Source: Bettongia penicillata ogilbyi
Lineage: Eukaryota; Chordata; Mammalia; Diprotodontia; Potoroidae
Direction of reading: 5' to 3'
Length of the DNA: 64,000 nt
Assembly (NCBI GenBank): GCA_023548195.1
Contig: JAJHZJ010000531.1
Coordinates: 6,249,900 to 6,313,899 of the forward strand
Shown: positions 33,671 to 45,369 of the stretch, in pieces
Layout of the letters: every line of letters begins with the position of its first letter
Position numbering within the stretch: position 1 is the stretch's first letter
Translations under genes and position numbers: made by a program
The notes under the pieces: generated by a model
Databases searched by the model: none
The model's input: the letters and a program-made list of their open reading frames with translations, nothing else
Told to the model about the DNA's origin: nothing

Positions 33671-34985
33671 CAAGCTAGTACAAAGTTTTTAACTTACACT
33701 GGTCTTAGAAGTCATGGGAGGGCAGAGTGAGACCCCAGGCAATGGAGGAGTAGTCTCTTCAAAATATCAGCAGTACCTTTAGTGTAAAGTGTATTTAATC
33801 CTGAGATGTGTCCTGTCCACTGGAGGTAGAATGAAGGATGTTGGCTGTGAGTAAGGAGCTACAGTGGAATGATCCAGCTTTCCATAAGGGGAAGAGTCCA
33901 GTGGAATAAAGAGAACTGGGTACCATTATCTTTTCAGGTTATAGGATAAGTAGATATTCCAAGGAGATGGAATACCAGTATTTCTCACTTTTCTACCATC
34001 ATCTTAGGTGAGAAAGCTAAGTGACTCAAGCAAAGAGGTAAAGCTGGTCACAGTCTGGAATGAAGAGTAGGCATCAGGTAGAGACCAGGCAGCCCCCAGG
34101 TCCAAAAGTATTCTTAGTTGATGATTGCATGTTTTACACAAAAAATATAGATGAGTTGTTCCAACTTTTGGGTAGGCAGACACCCAACCACCAGTATATC
34201 CTTATGATTTGCCATCTTTTGTCCTTTGTAATCAAATACTGATTTGTTAGTGATGAGTGAGAATCCAAAGACTTTAAGGCCACAATAGCCCACCACTATT
34301 ACCTCTGGCACTATGCTCATGCCAACAATATCAGCTTCCATTTTCTGTAGAAACCAACATTCTTCCTACCACAATGTAGGTGCCTTTCTGTGGTGCTTGT
34401 TCCTGATCCATTTACTTCCATTTGCCATGGGCCTTCTGTCTCAGAATCTAGTCATAGGTATCAGAAATGGGAGGGAACTCTTTTTCCAAACCTCTCATTA
34501 CTGGGGCCTCTGAGTGGATTTTGACTAGTGAGGCCTGTCAAGTTGTTATGATCTCACATCAACAAATTATCCATGACTTCAAACTCAGAGTTCAACCCAC
34601 CAACAGCATTGATGACAATTAAGCTGTACACATTCACAGGTCAGAAAACCCTCACAGAGAATGTCACATTCCAGAGTAGGTCAATCAGCTTCATGCACAT
34701 GGAATTGGCCCTGCATCATAACGCAGAATTTACCATTTAAGTATCTGAATACCATGCACCCTGCACGACCTGAGGGAAGTTGGGTATCTCACTGTAGTCA
34801 AAGGCCTGGAATTGGGTCAGTCTAGTTGCCAACTCCCCTAATCCAATCACTGAGATCTGGCCAGTGTTTAGTAGGGGACAAAAGCCCCTCAGCAGTTGTC
34901 TTATAATCCTGATACTTGGATTCATTCTCCATGGCTCCTTTGTGGTATGTTGCTACACCTTGCCTTCATCTTCTCTCCTCACTAT
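33636..34985 (-). pseudogene. PNP: Processed pseudogene of purine nucleoside phosphorylase
   Basis: PNP cleaves purine nucleosides to base and ribose-1-phosphate in the cytosol. On the minus strand an ATG at 34932 opens MENESKYQDYKTTAEGLL, close to the PNP N-terminus. Further frames follow in order: LTQFQAFDYSEIPNFP (34737-34925), CVMMQGQFHVHE (about 34700), LTSQNPLRGPSNERFG (about 34500), and GMSIVPEVIV--CGLKVFGFSLITNK (34114-34341). No introns separate segments that are exon-spread in the functional gene. At least three frameshifts and several stops break it. About 450 bases of apparent 3'UTR lead to an A-rich end (AAAAAACAAAACAAAAC..., 33636-33670), the mark of LINE-mediated retrocopying. 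Dead; the parent gene is elsewhere. Confidence 0.85.
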
Positions 34986-35169
34986 GCTCCCCTGAGTTCC
35001 AAATGCCCCAGTCAGCAAGGACTTTGCTCTTCACTCTTAAAACCCTGGTGATTTCTTTGGCTTAGCTATTCCACTCTTATCTTTCTCCCTAAACCTGCCC
35101 TTCCTTCAAACCTTCCAATTTTTGATAAGAACGCTATATCCTTTATATCACCAAGCTCACAAACTCAGT

Positions 35170-35280
35170 CAACCTTAACCTTTGGGTCTCATTTGCTCAT
35201 CTGTAAAATGAGAAGTTGGAGAAGATGGCCTCTGAAATCACTTCCAGCTCTAAATCTAAGATCCTTTGTTCAAAATCTAT
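35170..35280 (+). repeat. MIR fragment
   Basis: 'ctcatctgtaaaatgagaagttgg' and 'cacttccagctctaaatctaag': MIR tail region. Confidence 0.6.
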
Positions 35281-36917
35281 TCTTTGGGACAAGGTATCCC
35301 AGAGCTGTGCTCAGCTGCAGTGACTTTTGAGGACTCAGACTCACTTCCATGCCACGATGTGACATCAGAGTAGTACTTTATTGAATATGGCTTTTCTTAT
35401 TAAGTAAATTACTTGTATGCATCTTCTACTCTTTCATTTCCTCTTTTCGGTAGCTAAAAGGAACACAACTGAATTTGATCTGGTGTAGTGAGATACCCGT
35501 GCGAAGATATTTTGAATGGATGGCAATTTTCATTTTAGAAGTGAATTGAAATAATTGAACAGCATAAGAAATTTAAGAATTAGGAGTGAAGAAGGGTACA
35601 CCTTACTAATGGCATTATGGCATTATGTGAATGCAATTTATAAAGCAGAATAAATGTAAAGGAACCTTTAAAGCTCACATAATGATACTGGATTAACTAC
35701 AAGACAATGCAAAGGTTATCAAAGGAGGAAATTCTGCCTACTAATCTAAGGATTACATGAAAAGGGTGCATATTTGTTCATAAGCTCAATGGGTGTTAGT
35801 TCAAGTGTATTGCATGGTCAGTCTCCTCCTTGTTTGAGTTTTGACAAAGATTCATGTTCTTTAATATTACAGGTGGTACACCCATAATTCTCCAAGAAAT
35901 ATTTTTGTACAGCCAATTTTTTCTCCCTGTAAATAACCTCTTTTTAGATATCATTCCAGTAATTGGATCTCTTAGTCAAAAACTATGAATTTTTTGTCAT
36001 TTTAATTGTATAGTTTCATATTCAAAGATTGGCACTTCTTTAAAGACAGGAATTTTCAGAAAAGCCATACATATGTTTTTGAATGAAGTCCCAAGCAGTA
36101 ACTAACAGTAAAAGAAAGAATGATCCACCAACTCAGCTTACTCTTCTTCAGCTACCTCAAAATGGCACATGTTTGAAATGATGGAGTTGTGTACTTGTCA
36201 TTGATCACCAAGGCATCCAAGTGCTTTTTTCTCCTAAGAGACATCTCCTAGGAGTCATTGGAAGAAGGATGGGGGTGGGGAATATTTCTGAAAACTTATT
36301 ATACACATTACTTGGTGGTATGGGGAGATATGGCTTGTACTTATAAACTGGTAGAGAATTATACTCAATGAGACACTTAAATACACACATGAAAATGTAA
36401 ATAATATTATAAGATGTTAAGAAATACCACAAAACATTCTATGACTTTGTGCCCCCTAGGGATAAATGAAGTCTAGAAGGTTGTAAGAGGAAGTGAGCAG
36501 GGTGAAGGTTGGGGGTGGGGGGTGTCAGGAATCAGGATCACTGTTGGAGGAGATGGGACCCAAACTGGGGACTTTGGAACATGAACAGTAGTTGGATAGG
36601 CAGAATTCTCTGTAATTCAAATTTCATTCTGAATAACTCCACCCAAAGTACATGACTTTGGTACCTCCTAGGAAGGAGATTCAGTCCTGTTCCCCATTTT
36701 GTTTTTGTTTTACTTTTCCTTAGCACATATTCCCACCAAATTATTTGAAAAGGAAATAATCTCCACCCCTACCTGAACATCACATACATTTTATTTTCTA
36801 CTCAAATACAGTAAGTCAGCTGTCGTCAGAGGCTTTTCCAAGTAGAAACCTCTTCATCCATGCCAAGACAGGCAGAGGATTAACTTGAGAAAACAGTTGG
36901 CTGCTTACCACTTCCTA
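35281..36917. other. Mostly unassigned; contains an old L1 scrap
   Basis: Apart from the L1 scrap at 35870-36035, the frames at 36205-36432 and 36538-36726 (-) have no recognisable motifs. G-rich GGGGGTGGGG at about 36510. Confidence 0.4.
35870..36035 (-). mobile_element. Very old L1 ORF2 C-terminal fragment
   Basis: Antisense landmarks 'gaaatatttttgtac' and 'ggatctcttagtcaaa' in the right order and spacing relative to 16690-16810. Strongly diverged. Confidence 0.3.
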
Positions 36918-39460
36918 AGATGGTTTTTGTCCATCTTCGAAGAGGACCAAAATGACATCACCATGATAAAGTGAAATTTCAGTGTGTTCAGCTGTGGCTG
37001 ATTAGACCATTATGACCTCGGAATGCTCTACCACAAGTTGGGCACAGATAGTCCATGTGAATATATGGGGTAGATATCCCAAATTTGCACATCCTGCATT
37101 TACTTTGTGCTGTCTCAATTCTGCTTTGTTCAAAGAGCACAACACCTTTTCTGATGTGGGCACACCATGCTGAGTAGTCCTGTGGCAGTGTCTCCCATGC
37201 TGCACAGTCAAACCCAAAGTTCTTGAGAGTGTCCTTATATCATTTCTTCTGGCCACCATGCGGGTTCTCCATAAAATCACCTTTTTGGCAAGCGTACATT
37301 TTGCATTCAAACAACGTGGCCAGCTCATCAGAGTTGCACTCTCTGAACCATAGTTTGAATACTTGAAAGTTCAGTTCGAGCTAGGACTTCAATGTCTGGT
37401 ACCTTATCCTGCCAGGTGATCCTCAGAATCTTCCTAAGACAAATGGAAGTGATTCAGTTTCTTGGCATGGCGCTAGTAGACTGTTCATGGTTCACAAGCA
37501 TATAACAATGAGGTCAGCACAACAGCTCTGTAGACCTTCAGTTTGGTAGTCAGTCTAATACCTCTTCTCTCCCAAACTTTTCTTCAGAACTTCCCAAATA
37601 CTGAGCTAGCTCTGGCAATGCATGCATCAGCCTCATTGTCAATGTATACATTCCTGGAAAGTACACTACTTTCTAGTAAGTGAACTTATCCACAGCATTC
37701 AAAACTTCTCCATTTGTTGTAACTGATGATTCCACGTATGGATGGTGGTGGTGGCTGATGGAGCATCTGTGTTTTCTTGGTGTTAATTATTAGGCCAAAA
37801 TTAGTACAGGTAGCAGAGAATTGATCCATACTTTGTTGCATCTCAGCTTCAAAGGCTATAATGAGTGCACAATCATGTGCAAATAGAAAATCATGCACCA
37901 ACACTCCCTCCACTTTGGTCTTGGCTTGTAGCCTTTTCAAATGGAAGAACTTGCCATCAGTATGGTAGTTGACCTTGATGCCATGTTCCTCTTCAATGAA
38001 AGCATTTGTCAACGTGGCTGAAAACATCATGCTAAACACCATGGGAGCAAGCACACAGCCCTGTTTCACTCCACTGGTAACTGGGAAGGCACGAGAGCAT
38101 TGTCCGTTATCCAGAACCTGGGCAAATATGCCATCATGAAATTGACATACAATATTGATGAACTTCTGCAGGCAACCAAATTTTTATATAACTTTCCATA
38201 GGCCCTCACGAATAACAGTGTCAAAAGCCTTGCTCAGATTAACAAACATTGTGTATACACTTCTGTTCTACTCCTGGAATTTCTCCTGGAGTTGTCAGGC
38301 AACAAACACCGTATCAACTGTTCCTCAGCCCTTTCTGAAGCCACGTTGGCTCTCAGGTATATGTCCATCTTCCAGGTGAAGGATTAGTCTTTTAAGGACT
38401 CTAGCAAGAACTTTGCCAGCAATGACTAAGAGAGAGCTCCCCCTGTGATTGTCACAAGACAATCTATTCCCTTTACCTTTCTAGAGATGTACAATGGAGG
38501 TATCCTTGAACTCCTGAGGGAATAACCTCCTCTTGCCATGTAACCTGGAAAATTTCTGTCAGCTTTTATATGAGCAATCATCCCTCTACCTTGTAAATCA
38601 CAGCTGGAATAGAATCAGCACCAGGTGCTTTACCACACGAAAGGAATCTAATGGCCCTGAAAACCTCTTCTTCAGTTGGAAGTTCAGGTAAGGAGGGATT
38701 GACTTCAACCTAAGGAAACAGTTAATGGCCTCAGCATTGATTGATGATGGTCTGTTGAGAACACTACGGAAGTGTTCAGCCCATCATGTCCTTATCACCA
38801 ATCAATGTTGCTCCATGAGCACTGAGTAGTAGTGATGTGACACAGGTTTTTGGTCCATGAATAGCTTTGAGAGAATTATAAAAGCGCTTTGGATTGTTAC
38901 TATCAGCATAAAACTGAATTTCATCTGCCTTTTTACTGAGCCAGAAATCCTGCATCTCTCTAAGCTTTGATTGTACTTTTGATGGAATTAAATGCTGTCT
39001 TCTTAAAGGTGAGTGAACTATCCTGCTGGTAAATCCTGTGGAGTTCTCATTTTTCATTTAGTGGCTTCTGAATTTCCCTATCATTTTCATCAAGCCAGTC
39101 TTGGTGTTTGTGAGTGTTCTGACCCAGTTGACCAAATGCAGTGCTGCACACCAAATCTCTGAAATGCCCACTTTTCTGCTCCATTGTTGCCAACTGTGTG
39201 TTGACTCAACTTCCCTTCCAAGTCAGCAACAAACTGTTCATGCTCAGAGAAGAGCTCTAATTTGTTGACAATAATTCCTCTGGTAGTCATTTTGCCTTGG
39301 GGACAGCGTTTTTGATGAATGCAAATGTTTAACTTGGAAAGGATAAGTCTATGATCAATCCAGTACTCTGTACCACACATTGCCTTTGTCACTCTCACAT
39401 TTTTTCTGTTTCTTTTCCTTACAATCACATAGTCTATTAGATGCCTAAGAGTGAGGAGAT
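36918..39460 (-). mobile_element. RTE-like non-LTR retrotransposon, 5' truncated and decayed
   Basis: Sense order on the minus strand: end of an apurinic-type endonuclease (39090-39473; HLIDYVIVRKRNRKNVRVTK then WIDHRLILSKL, with the conserved D-H pair), a linker (38776-39057), RT broken by frameshifts with KQGCVLAPMVFSMMF and HLKRLQAKTKVEGVLVHDFL followed by HDCALI where YADD/FADD is expected (37686-38069), a C-terminal region (37002-37328), and a final CPTCGRAFRGHNGLISH zinc-finger-like motif (36988-37050). It ends with 'tcttcgaagaggaccaaaatgacatca'-type sequence at 36930. I am sure it is a LINE; the clade (RTE or a relative) is from memory. Confidence 0.75.
37686..38069 (-). pseudogene. 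RTE-like reverse transcriptase fragment
   Basis: The frame holds motif 4-type KQGCVLAPMVFSMMFSATLT, then the catalytic region where the first aspartate of the DD pair is histidine (FAHDCAL), then NFGLIINTKKTQ. The substitution alone would inactivate it. Confidence 0.7.
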
Positions 39461-39473
39461 AACTAGTCAGCAT
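39090..39473 (-). pseudogene. RTE-like endonuclease C-terminal fragment
   Basis: LIDYVIVRKR (conserved ID-YV strand) and WIDHRLI (the catalytic D-H motif) are visible. Homology weakens upstream at about 39430-39460, taken as the 5' truncation point. Confidence 0.6.
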
Positions 39474-40159
39474 AGACTCTTATGCCCCAGCCCAGCTGCC
39501 TGCCCTGTGCTCTCTTTTTTCTGTCCTGTTTGCTCTGGAATAGAGCTTCAAGCTGTAATTTCCTCCCCCCATACCCCCATTCCAATGGCTACTTCAGTTA
39601 GACCTTGACCTATTCTGGGGCTCTCTTCTTCTAAGTCAAAGGTACATAAACTCCAGATCAAAAACTTGAAAGAAAAGTAAATTAAAAATTTAGGTACCAT
39701 CTTGCATTTTTATTTAAGTCTACCCTTCTTTTTCTCCTCTTTTAGCCTCTCCCTTTTCATTTCTCAATTCCTTTCCCTCCCTCTCTCTTTATGTTAATCT
39801 TGGTATTTTATATTTTTGTAACCTTTTTTGTTTTGGTTATTGTACCTTTGTACCCTGATGACAGCAATCTGATTCAAATCTGGCATTTATATCTGCTAGC
39901 ATCATAGAAATTCTGTTATTCTCTAGTTTTTTCTTTGTTTAAATCACACTTTGTTTAAATCTCATATAAGTTCCTAAAATATGGCAGATTTTCTTCATAT
40001 TTTTGGAAAGATTCCTATGATTTTTAAAATGATTTTTTTCTGAACTCTGTCCCCTAATTTTATCACATTTGTTTGTAAAATTATTAAGCATTCTCCAGCT
40101 TAGATTGTCATAAGATTGCTCAATCAATAAGCATTTGTTAAGTGCTTATTAGACACCAG
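39461..40159. other. Unassigned sequence
   Basis: Pyrimidine-rich at 39720-39840. A short 'ataagcatttgttaagtgcttatt' at 40126 is the opening of the ancient repeat. Confidence 0.4.
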
Positions 40160-40315
40160 AAGCACTCATTTAGACCAGAAATGTACCTTAGAGGTCATAT
40201 AATGCAAACCCTTACCCCCATTTGAGAGATAAAGAAACTGAGGCCTCAAGAGGTTGTGACTTGCCCAAAATAGAAAGTGGCAGAGCCAAGATCTGAATAT
40301 GGGTCCTTTAAGTGG
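40160..40315 (-). repeat. MIR/SINE-like fragment (antisense)
   Basis: 'gagataaagaaactgaggcctcaagaggttgtgacttgccc' followed by 'agtggcagagccaagatctgaa'. Confidence 0.55.
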
Positions 40316-41442
40316 TTCTGTCACTTCTTATCTTCCTGTAAAAAATTTTACTTTTCTCTGAGTCCATATTTTCCTTTATATTTTCCACCAATATCTCTGT
40401 GTGATAGTTTTCTCATTTTGTCCTATTTTTTCTTTATTGAGATCAGATTCCACTTAACTTATGTCAAATCCTTCTTTACTGATGTTTCCAGTTCTTTTTC
40501 TTCCCTATGGAGTGTTTATTTTCCAATTGGTGGGCATTATCATAGATTTTCTTTAGTCAATTATTTAGATTAATTCATCATTTTTTTTCCTTCTCATGCC
40601 CTCTTTTTCTGTTTTTAAAAAAATCCATGATATTCATTCAGTTTGTTTTCTTTTTCCTGCTTGCTCATTTCTTTGACATTTTCCTTTACTGAATGGTTAC
40701 TACCTCTTAAAGTGCTTTGGTTAACCCTGTCATCCTTCCTCCCCATTTTGGGAGGTATTTCTATGTCTGTTCTTGTGGAAGATATTGGAAAGGTAGACTC
40801 TTGAGATTGATTAATCTACAATCTTCCCCCAAATACCTTTAGTCTGATGCTTTTTGTAAAACAAGTCATACTTGAAGCATAGCACTCTTCCTTACATGCT
40901 CATAAAATCTTAGGTTCTTGTTGTATAACAGACTTGCAGAATTTCTGTCTATTGAAACCAATGATCTTGTATTCCCTGGACCTTTCCATCAAGTATAATT
41001 GAATATGTAGTCTGCAGTAGAATATCAGTTGTGGAAGTCTCAGTATTCCTTGTTGATTATCATTCATTGTTGTTACCTGTTCTCTTTAGTCATATAAATT
41101 TGGCTTATTTTTTAATATTTGGCATCAATATTTGGTGTCTAAAATATTAAATTATCATCCAAATTACTATGCAAATTGTACAGCACCTGAATATTTCTGC
41201 TAATTGAATGCTTCTATGAACTTTTGTCTGAAAATGAATATATGATAGAAAGGTTATTAATATATTGTCATCCAGAATTTTTTGATTTTTTTTATTAAGT
41301 GTAATTGTTGAAGCTTAGGTTAACTAAAGTCTCTATGAAAAATTTTCCTAACTTTTTAACATTGTAAACATCAGCTATCAAGCAATGTTGAGGAATGTTA
41401 TATACAGCTAAAGTTTTTCTTTTTAAAATAATTTCATTTTAT
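40316..41442. other. No gene or clear repeat seen
   Basis: AT-rich; the frame at 40277-40573 is phenylalanine/serine-rich from a T-rich tract. Confidence 0.5.
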
Positions 41443-41503
41443 GAAATACCAAATTGCATCACCAAATAAAATGAGATACCAAATTGCATCACCAAATAAA
41501 ATG
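41443..41503 (+). repeat. 30-bp tandem duplication
   Basis: 'ataccaaattgcatcacc' plus 'aaataaaatgag' occurs twice head to tail with at most one difference, immediately at the start of the unclassified repeat at 41488. Confidence 0.8.
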
Positions 41504-41640
41504 AGTATTTCCCATATACACTTTAGAACAAAAAGGGAATATTGTATATGAAACTTCAGGTCTCTGTACAGACCTTGCTTTAAAAAAAAAGTAGATACAT
41601 AACAAACTCAATATATAATTTTTAAATCTCACCTAAAATT
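41488..41640 (+). repeat. Unclassified repeat, copy 2
   Basis: 'accaaataaaatgagtatttcccatatacactttagaac..' and 'agtagatacataacaaactcaatatataa' match 27545-27660 in order. Confidence 0.4.
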
Positions 41641-42109
41641 TTCATGACACTTCTATGTTGAAATAGGGTGGATAAGCAGAAGACAGTTTTTGGTGGGTGT
41701 AGGAAGAAAGTAGATGACTTCCTAATGTACCATATGGGGACTTAAGAAGGCATTTCTAACACATTTAATGAAAGTAAGTTAAACAAAAAGGCATTGAATT
41801 TGTTATGATTGGCTAAAATAAATTTAATGATGCAGGAATTGGAAACTATTTAGGAAGATTAAATAAAAAGGTAGTAGAAATGACAGAGATAAATGATCAA
41901 AATGAACCAAAGGGCTTACATTTCTGGCATAAGGAAAATAATATTCTGTAACTGGAAAGGTTTCATTTTATGTACTGGGAAATACAGTCATCAGATTAGG
42001 CAGAGAAAACATTCATAATAAGAAAATCTAAAAATAGTATGTACTTAAGAAGATGTGGTAACGGATCATGGAAAAGAAGATAGAGGACTAGCAACAGAAT
42101 CAGAATCAG
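41641..42109. other. No gene or clear repeat seen
   Basis: AT-rich sequence downstream (minus sense) of the possible retrocopy; could include its 3'UTR. Confidence 0.4.
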
Positions 42110-42640
42110 CAAAAATTCCACTCTCATGCCTCAGTGATACATGAAAGTGATGCTGGCTTCTCAAAGGAAATGCCAGTAGGGACTAAGCTGTAGCAGTTTT
42201 CTTTCATATTAAAATGACTCCAACTATTAGCAAAGACATGATTCACTGAGAAAACCAGCTTGTGAAAGCTTCCAATATCCGCATCAGTAATTCCCTCAAT
42301 ACACATGCATTGATGATTCTCATAAAAAATCCAGAGGCAGGAAAGGAGGTATTGCTAGTGTTCATTTGATCACCTTCTTTTGGTATCAATAAAGTCTAAG
42401 ATTTTCTCTACATTCTTGGCATCCTCCTGTCTCACAGACACTCTGAAAACATATCCTTCAGTGACAATTGAGTTGACTCAAGCATTCACATTCTGTATGT
42501 ACATTTGGCCCAATCCAGCTGCTTTTCTCTTATGTGTTTTCTTTAGCACCATTTCTACCTCCCCTATAAGAACATTGAGGACCGTGATGTTAGGCTCTGA
42601 GGGCCTTGAAGAAGGGAATTTCCTTACCAAGAGTTCTCTA
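42110..42640 (-). pseudogene. Possible unidentified retrocopy
   Basis: The minus strand gives several adjoining frames with ordinary protein-like composition: IGEVEMVLKKTHKRKAAGLG, FRVSVRQEDAKNVEKILD, then, after shifts, EGITDADIGSFHKLVFSVNHV and WSHFNMKENCYSLVPTGIS ending SLSCITEA-stop at 42124. Stops and shifts separate them. It is not one of the L1, RTE or CR1 protein segments I recognise. I do not recognise the parent gene, and no clear poly(A) tail is seen downstream. Confidence 0.3.
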
Positions 42641-42694
42641 TACCAATGAAGTCATGAATTCAGACTTTTTTTGAAAATGTAAAATCTCTTCTTT

Positions 42695-44812
42695 GGGACT
42701 TCTGAGAGACAAGATGGTAGAGCAAGCAGTAAATCACCATGACTCTCCCATATTCACCTCCAAACAATCATAAAAGAGTACCCAAAAACAAATCTTGGAG
42801 CAGCAAAACAAGCAAAAAGACAGGGTGGAGCAATCTTTTAGCCCAAGAAACCTAGAAGATTGGCAGAAAATGTCTGGTTAAAGCAGAGCATAGTCCAAGG
42901 CAGGAAGCATCCCAGCAAATAAACAACTAGCCCTAACTCAGAAAACCAGTAGGAAATCCTGAACCTCAATCACCAGCACCAAGACCTGTCCATGTGCCTC
43001 ACCACTACTAGGACCCCATCTCAGTACCAGGTAAGCTGTAAACTTCAATGGCCTCCAGCAGTACCAACCACCTCCACACCCCACCCCATCTATGCAGCAC
43101 CAGACTCAAGGGTCCCCTGTGGGCCCCAGGACAATATCAGTATGGCACCTAAATAGCCATGCCCTGCAGCAACTAGCACAAGAATCCTTAGACAGTACCC
43201 CTTACACCTCAAGAGTAGAGCTCAAATTTAAAAGAAAGGAAAAAAAGCCAAATAAAAGATGTGCAAAAGACAACAAGAAAAATTATCTGACCATAAAAAG
43301 TTATTATGGTGATAAGGAAGATCGAGATATAAACTCAGAAAAGGACAACAATGCCAAAAGAACTATGAGCAAAACCCCAAAGAAAAATGGGAAGTTGTTG
43401 CAAGCCCAGAAAGAACTCATGGAAGAGCTCAAAAAGGGAGCTTAAAAATCATACAAGAAGTAGAAGAAAAATTTGGAAAAGAAATGAGTGATACAAAAGA
43501 ACTGTGAAAAAAGAGCCAACAGCTTGAAAAACTGCTTAAAAAGTAGAACTGGCCAAATGGAAAAGGAAACACAAAAATCCACTGAAGAAAAGAACTCCTT
43601 AAAAAGTCTAATTGGCCAGGTAAAAAAGAAAGTACAAAAGTTGATTGAGAAAAACAACTCCTTAAAAGTTAGAATTGGGCAAGTGGAAGTTAATGCTATG
43701 AGACATCAAGAATCAACCAGACAAATTCAAAAGAAGGAAAAATAGAAGAAAATGTAAAATACTTCATGAGAAAGACAACTGACTTGGAAAATAGATCCAG
43801 AAGATACAATGTCAGAATTATTGGACTTATTAAAAACCCTAATCCAAAGGAGGACCTGTACAGTATCTTTCAATAAATTATCAAGGAAAACTACCCTGAT
43901 GTCCTGGAATCAGAGGGGAAAACAGGCACTGAAAGAATCCACCCATCACTTCAGGAAAGAGATCCCAAAAGAAATTATAGGAAATCAAGGAAATTATAGC
44001 CAAATTTCAGAATTATCAGGTCAAGAAAAAAAAATACTGCAAGTGACCAGAAAGAAACAATTCAAGGAAGCCACAATCAGGATTTCACAGGATCTAGCAG
44101 CTATACAATTAAAGGATCTGAGGTCCTAGAAGATAATCTAGAAGGCAAAGGAGTTAGGGCTACAACTACGAATCATCTACCCAGAGAAATTAAGCATACT
44201 TTAAGAGGAAAAAAAAATGGTCATTCAATGAAATAGAAGAATTTCGAGCTTTCATAAAGAGAAGACAAGAATTGAACAAAAATTTGACCTCCAATATTAA
44301 AATAGAGAGAAGCATAAAAAGGGGAAAAGGGAAAAGAAAGCATAAGGGATTCAGTGGAACTGAGCTGTTTATATAATACAAGGGAAGATGATATTTGTAA
44401 TTATTAAAAATTATATCACTAATAGTACAGCTAGAAAGAATGAAGATAGACAAGAAGGTACAGGTATAAAGTGAATTTGAGGGAATGACAAAAATAATTT
44501 TATTATATTAAATTAAAAAGCTTTTGCACAAATAAATCTAATGCAACAGATTAGAAGGAAAGCAGAAAGCTGAGAAATAATTTTTACAGCAAGTTTCTCT
44601 GATACAGGCTTCATTTCTTAAATATATAGAGAACTGAATCAAATTTATAAGAATATAAGCCATTCCCCAATTGATAAATGGTCAATATCCTTTGAAAACA
44701 GGCAGTTTTCAAATGAAGAAATCAAAGCTATCTATAAGGATATGAAGAAGTGCTCTAAATCACTTTTGAAACAACTATGAGATACCACCTCATACCAATC
44801 AGATCATTATTT
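42695..44812 (+). mobile_element. L1 with ORF1 and an internally deleted ORF2
   Basis: It starts near GAGAGACAAGATGGTAGAGC (5' end type of L1). A 5'UTR with proline-rich nonsense follows. ORF1 is split into frames 43092-43445 (LTIKSYYGDKEDRDIN), 43488-43745 (coiled coil), 43809-44129 (KILQVTRKKQF, TIRISQDLAA) and a C-terminal remnant to about 44300. After a short spacer (about 44310-44490) the sequence jumps to the far C-terminal region of ORF2 (44500-44812). The endonuclease and RT are missing. Confidence 0.65.
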
Positions 44813-44984
44813 CTGTTTTATATTTTCCATAATTGTGTATATGTTGTTTTTTCTAAGTAAAATGTAAAGAAGGAGCTATTTCATTTTGTCTTTCTAACCC
44901 CAGTCCCAGAACAGTGTCTACAACATGGGAGGTGACCAATAAGTTATTGTCAACTTTAATAAAATTATGAGGCAATGCTATTCA

Positions 44985-45215
44985 TGTTGTTCATGTTGTC
45001 CCCTTTTTGGATTTTCTTGGCAAAGATACTGGAGTATCTTACTAATTCCTTCTCCTGCTCATTTTTACAGATAAGGAAATTGAGGTGGATAGGGTTAAGT
45101 GACTTGTCCAGGGTCACATAGCTAATAAGTTTCTGAGGCCAGATTTGAACTCAGGAAGATGAGTCTTTCTGACTCCAGACCAGACACTCTATCCCCTATA
45201 CTATCAAGCTGCTCT
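44985..45215 (-). mobile_element. tRNA-headed CORE-SINE
   Basis: Antisense: 'ttggattttcttggcaaagatactggagt', 'gttaagtgacttgtccagggtcac', 'gaactcaggaagatgag', ending in the head near 45215. Confidence 0.75.
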
Positions 45216-45369
45216 AATACCACTCATTATCTTTCACTATCCTTCTATGAAGGATTTTAATGTCAAGTTTAGATTTTAAGCCATTTCTGATCTTAGCCAT
45301 ATCATTCCCTTACCTAGTAAGCTATATGTTTACTGACTAAGGAGATTTTGGGATTTATTCTTCTCAGTC

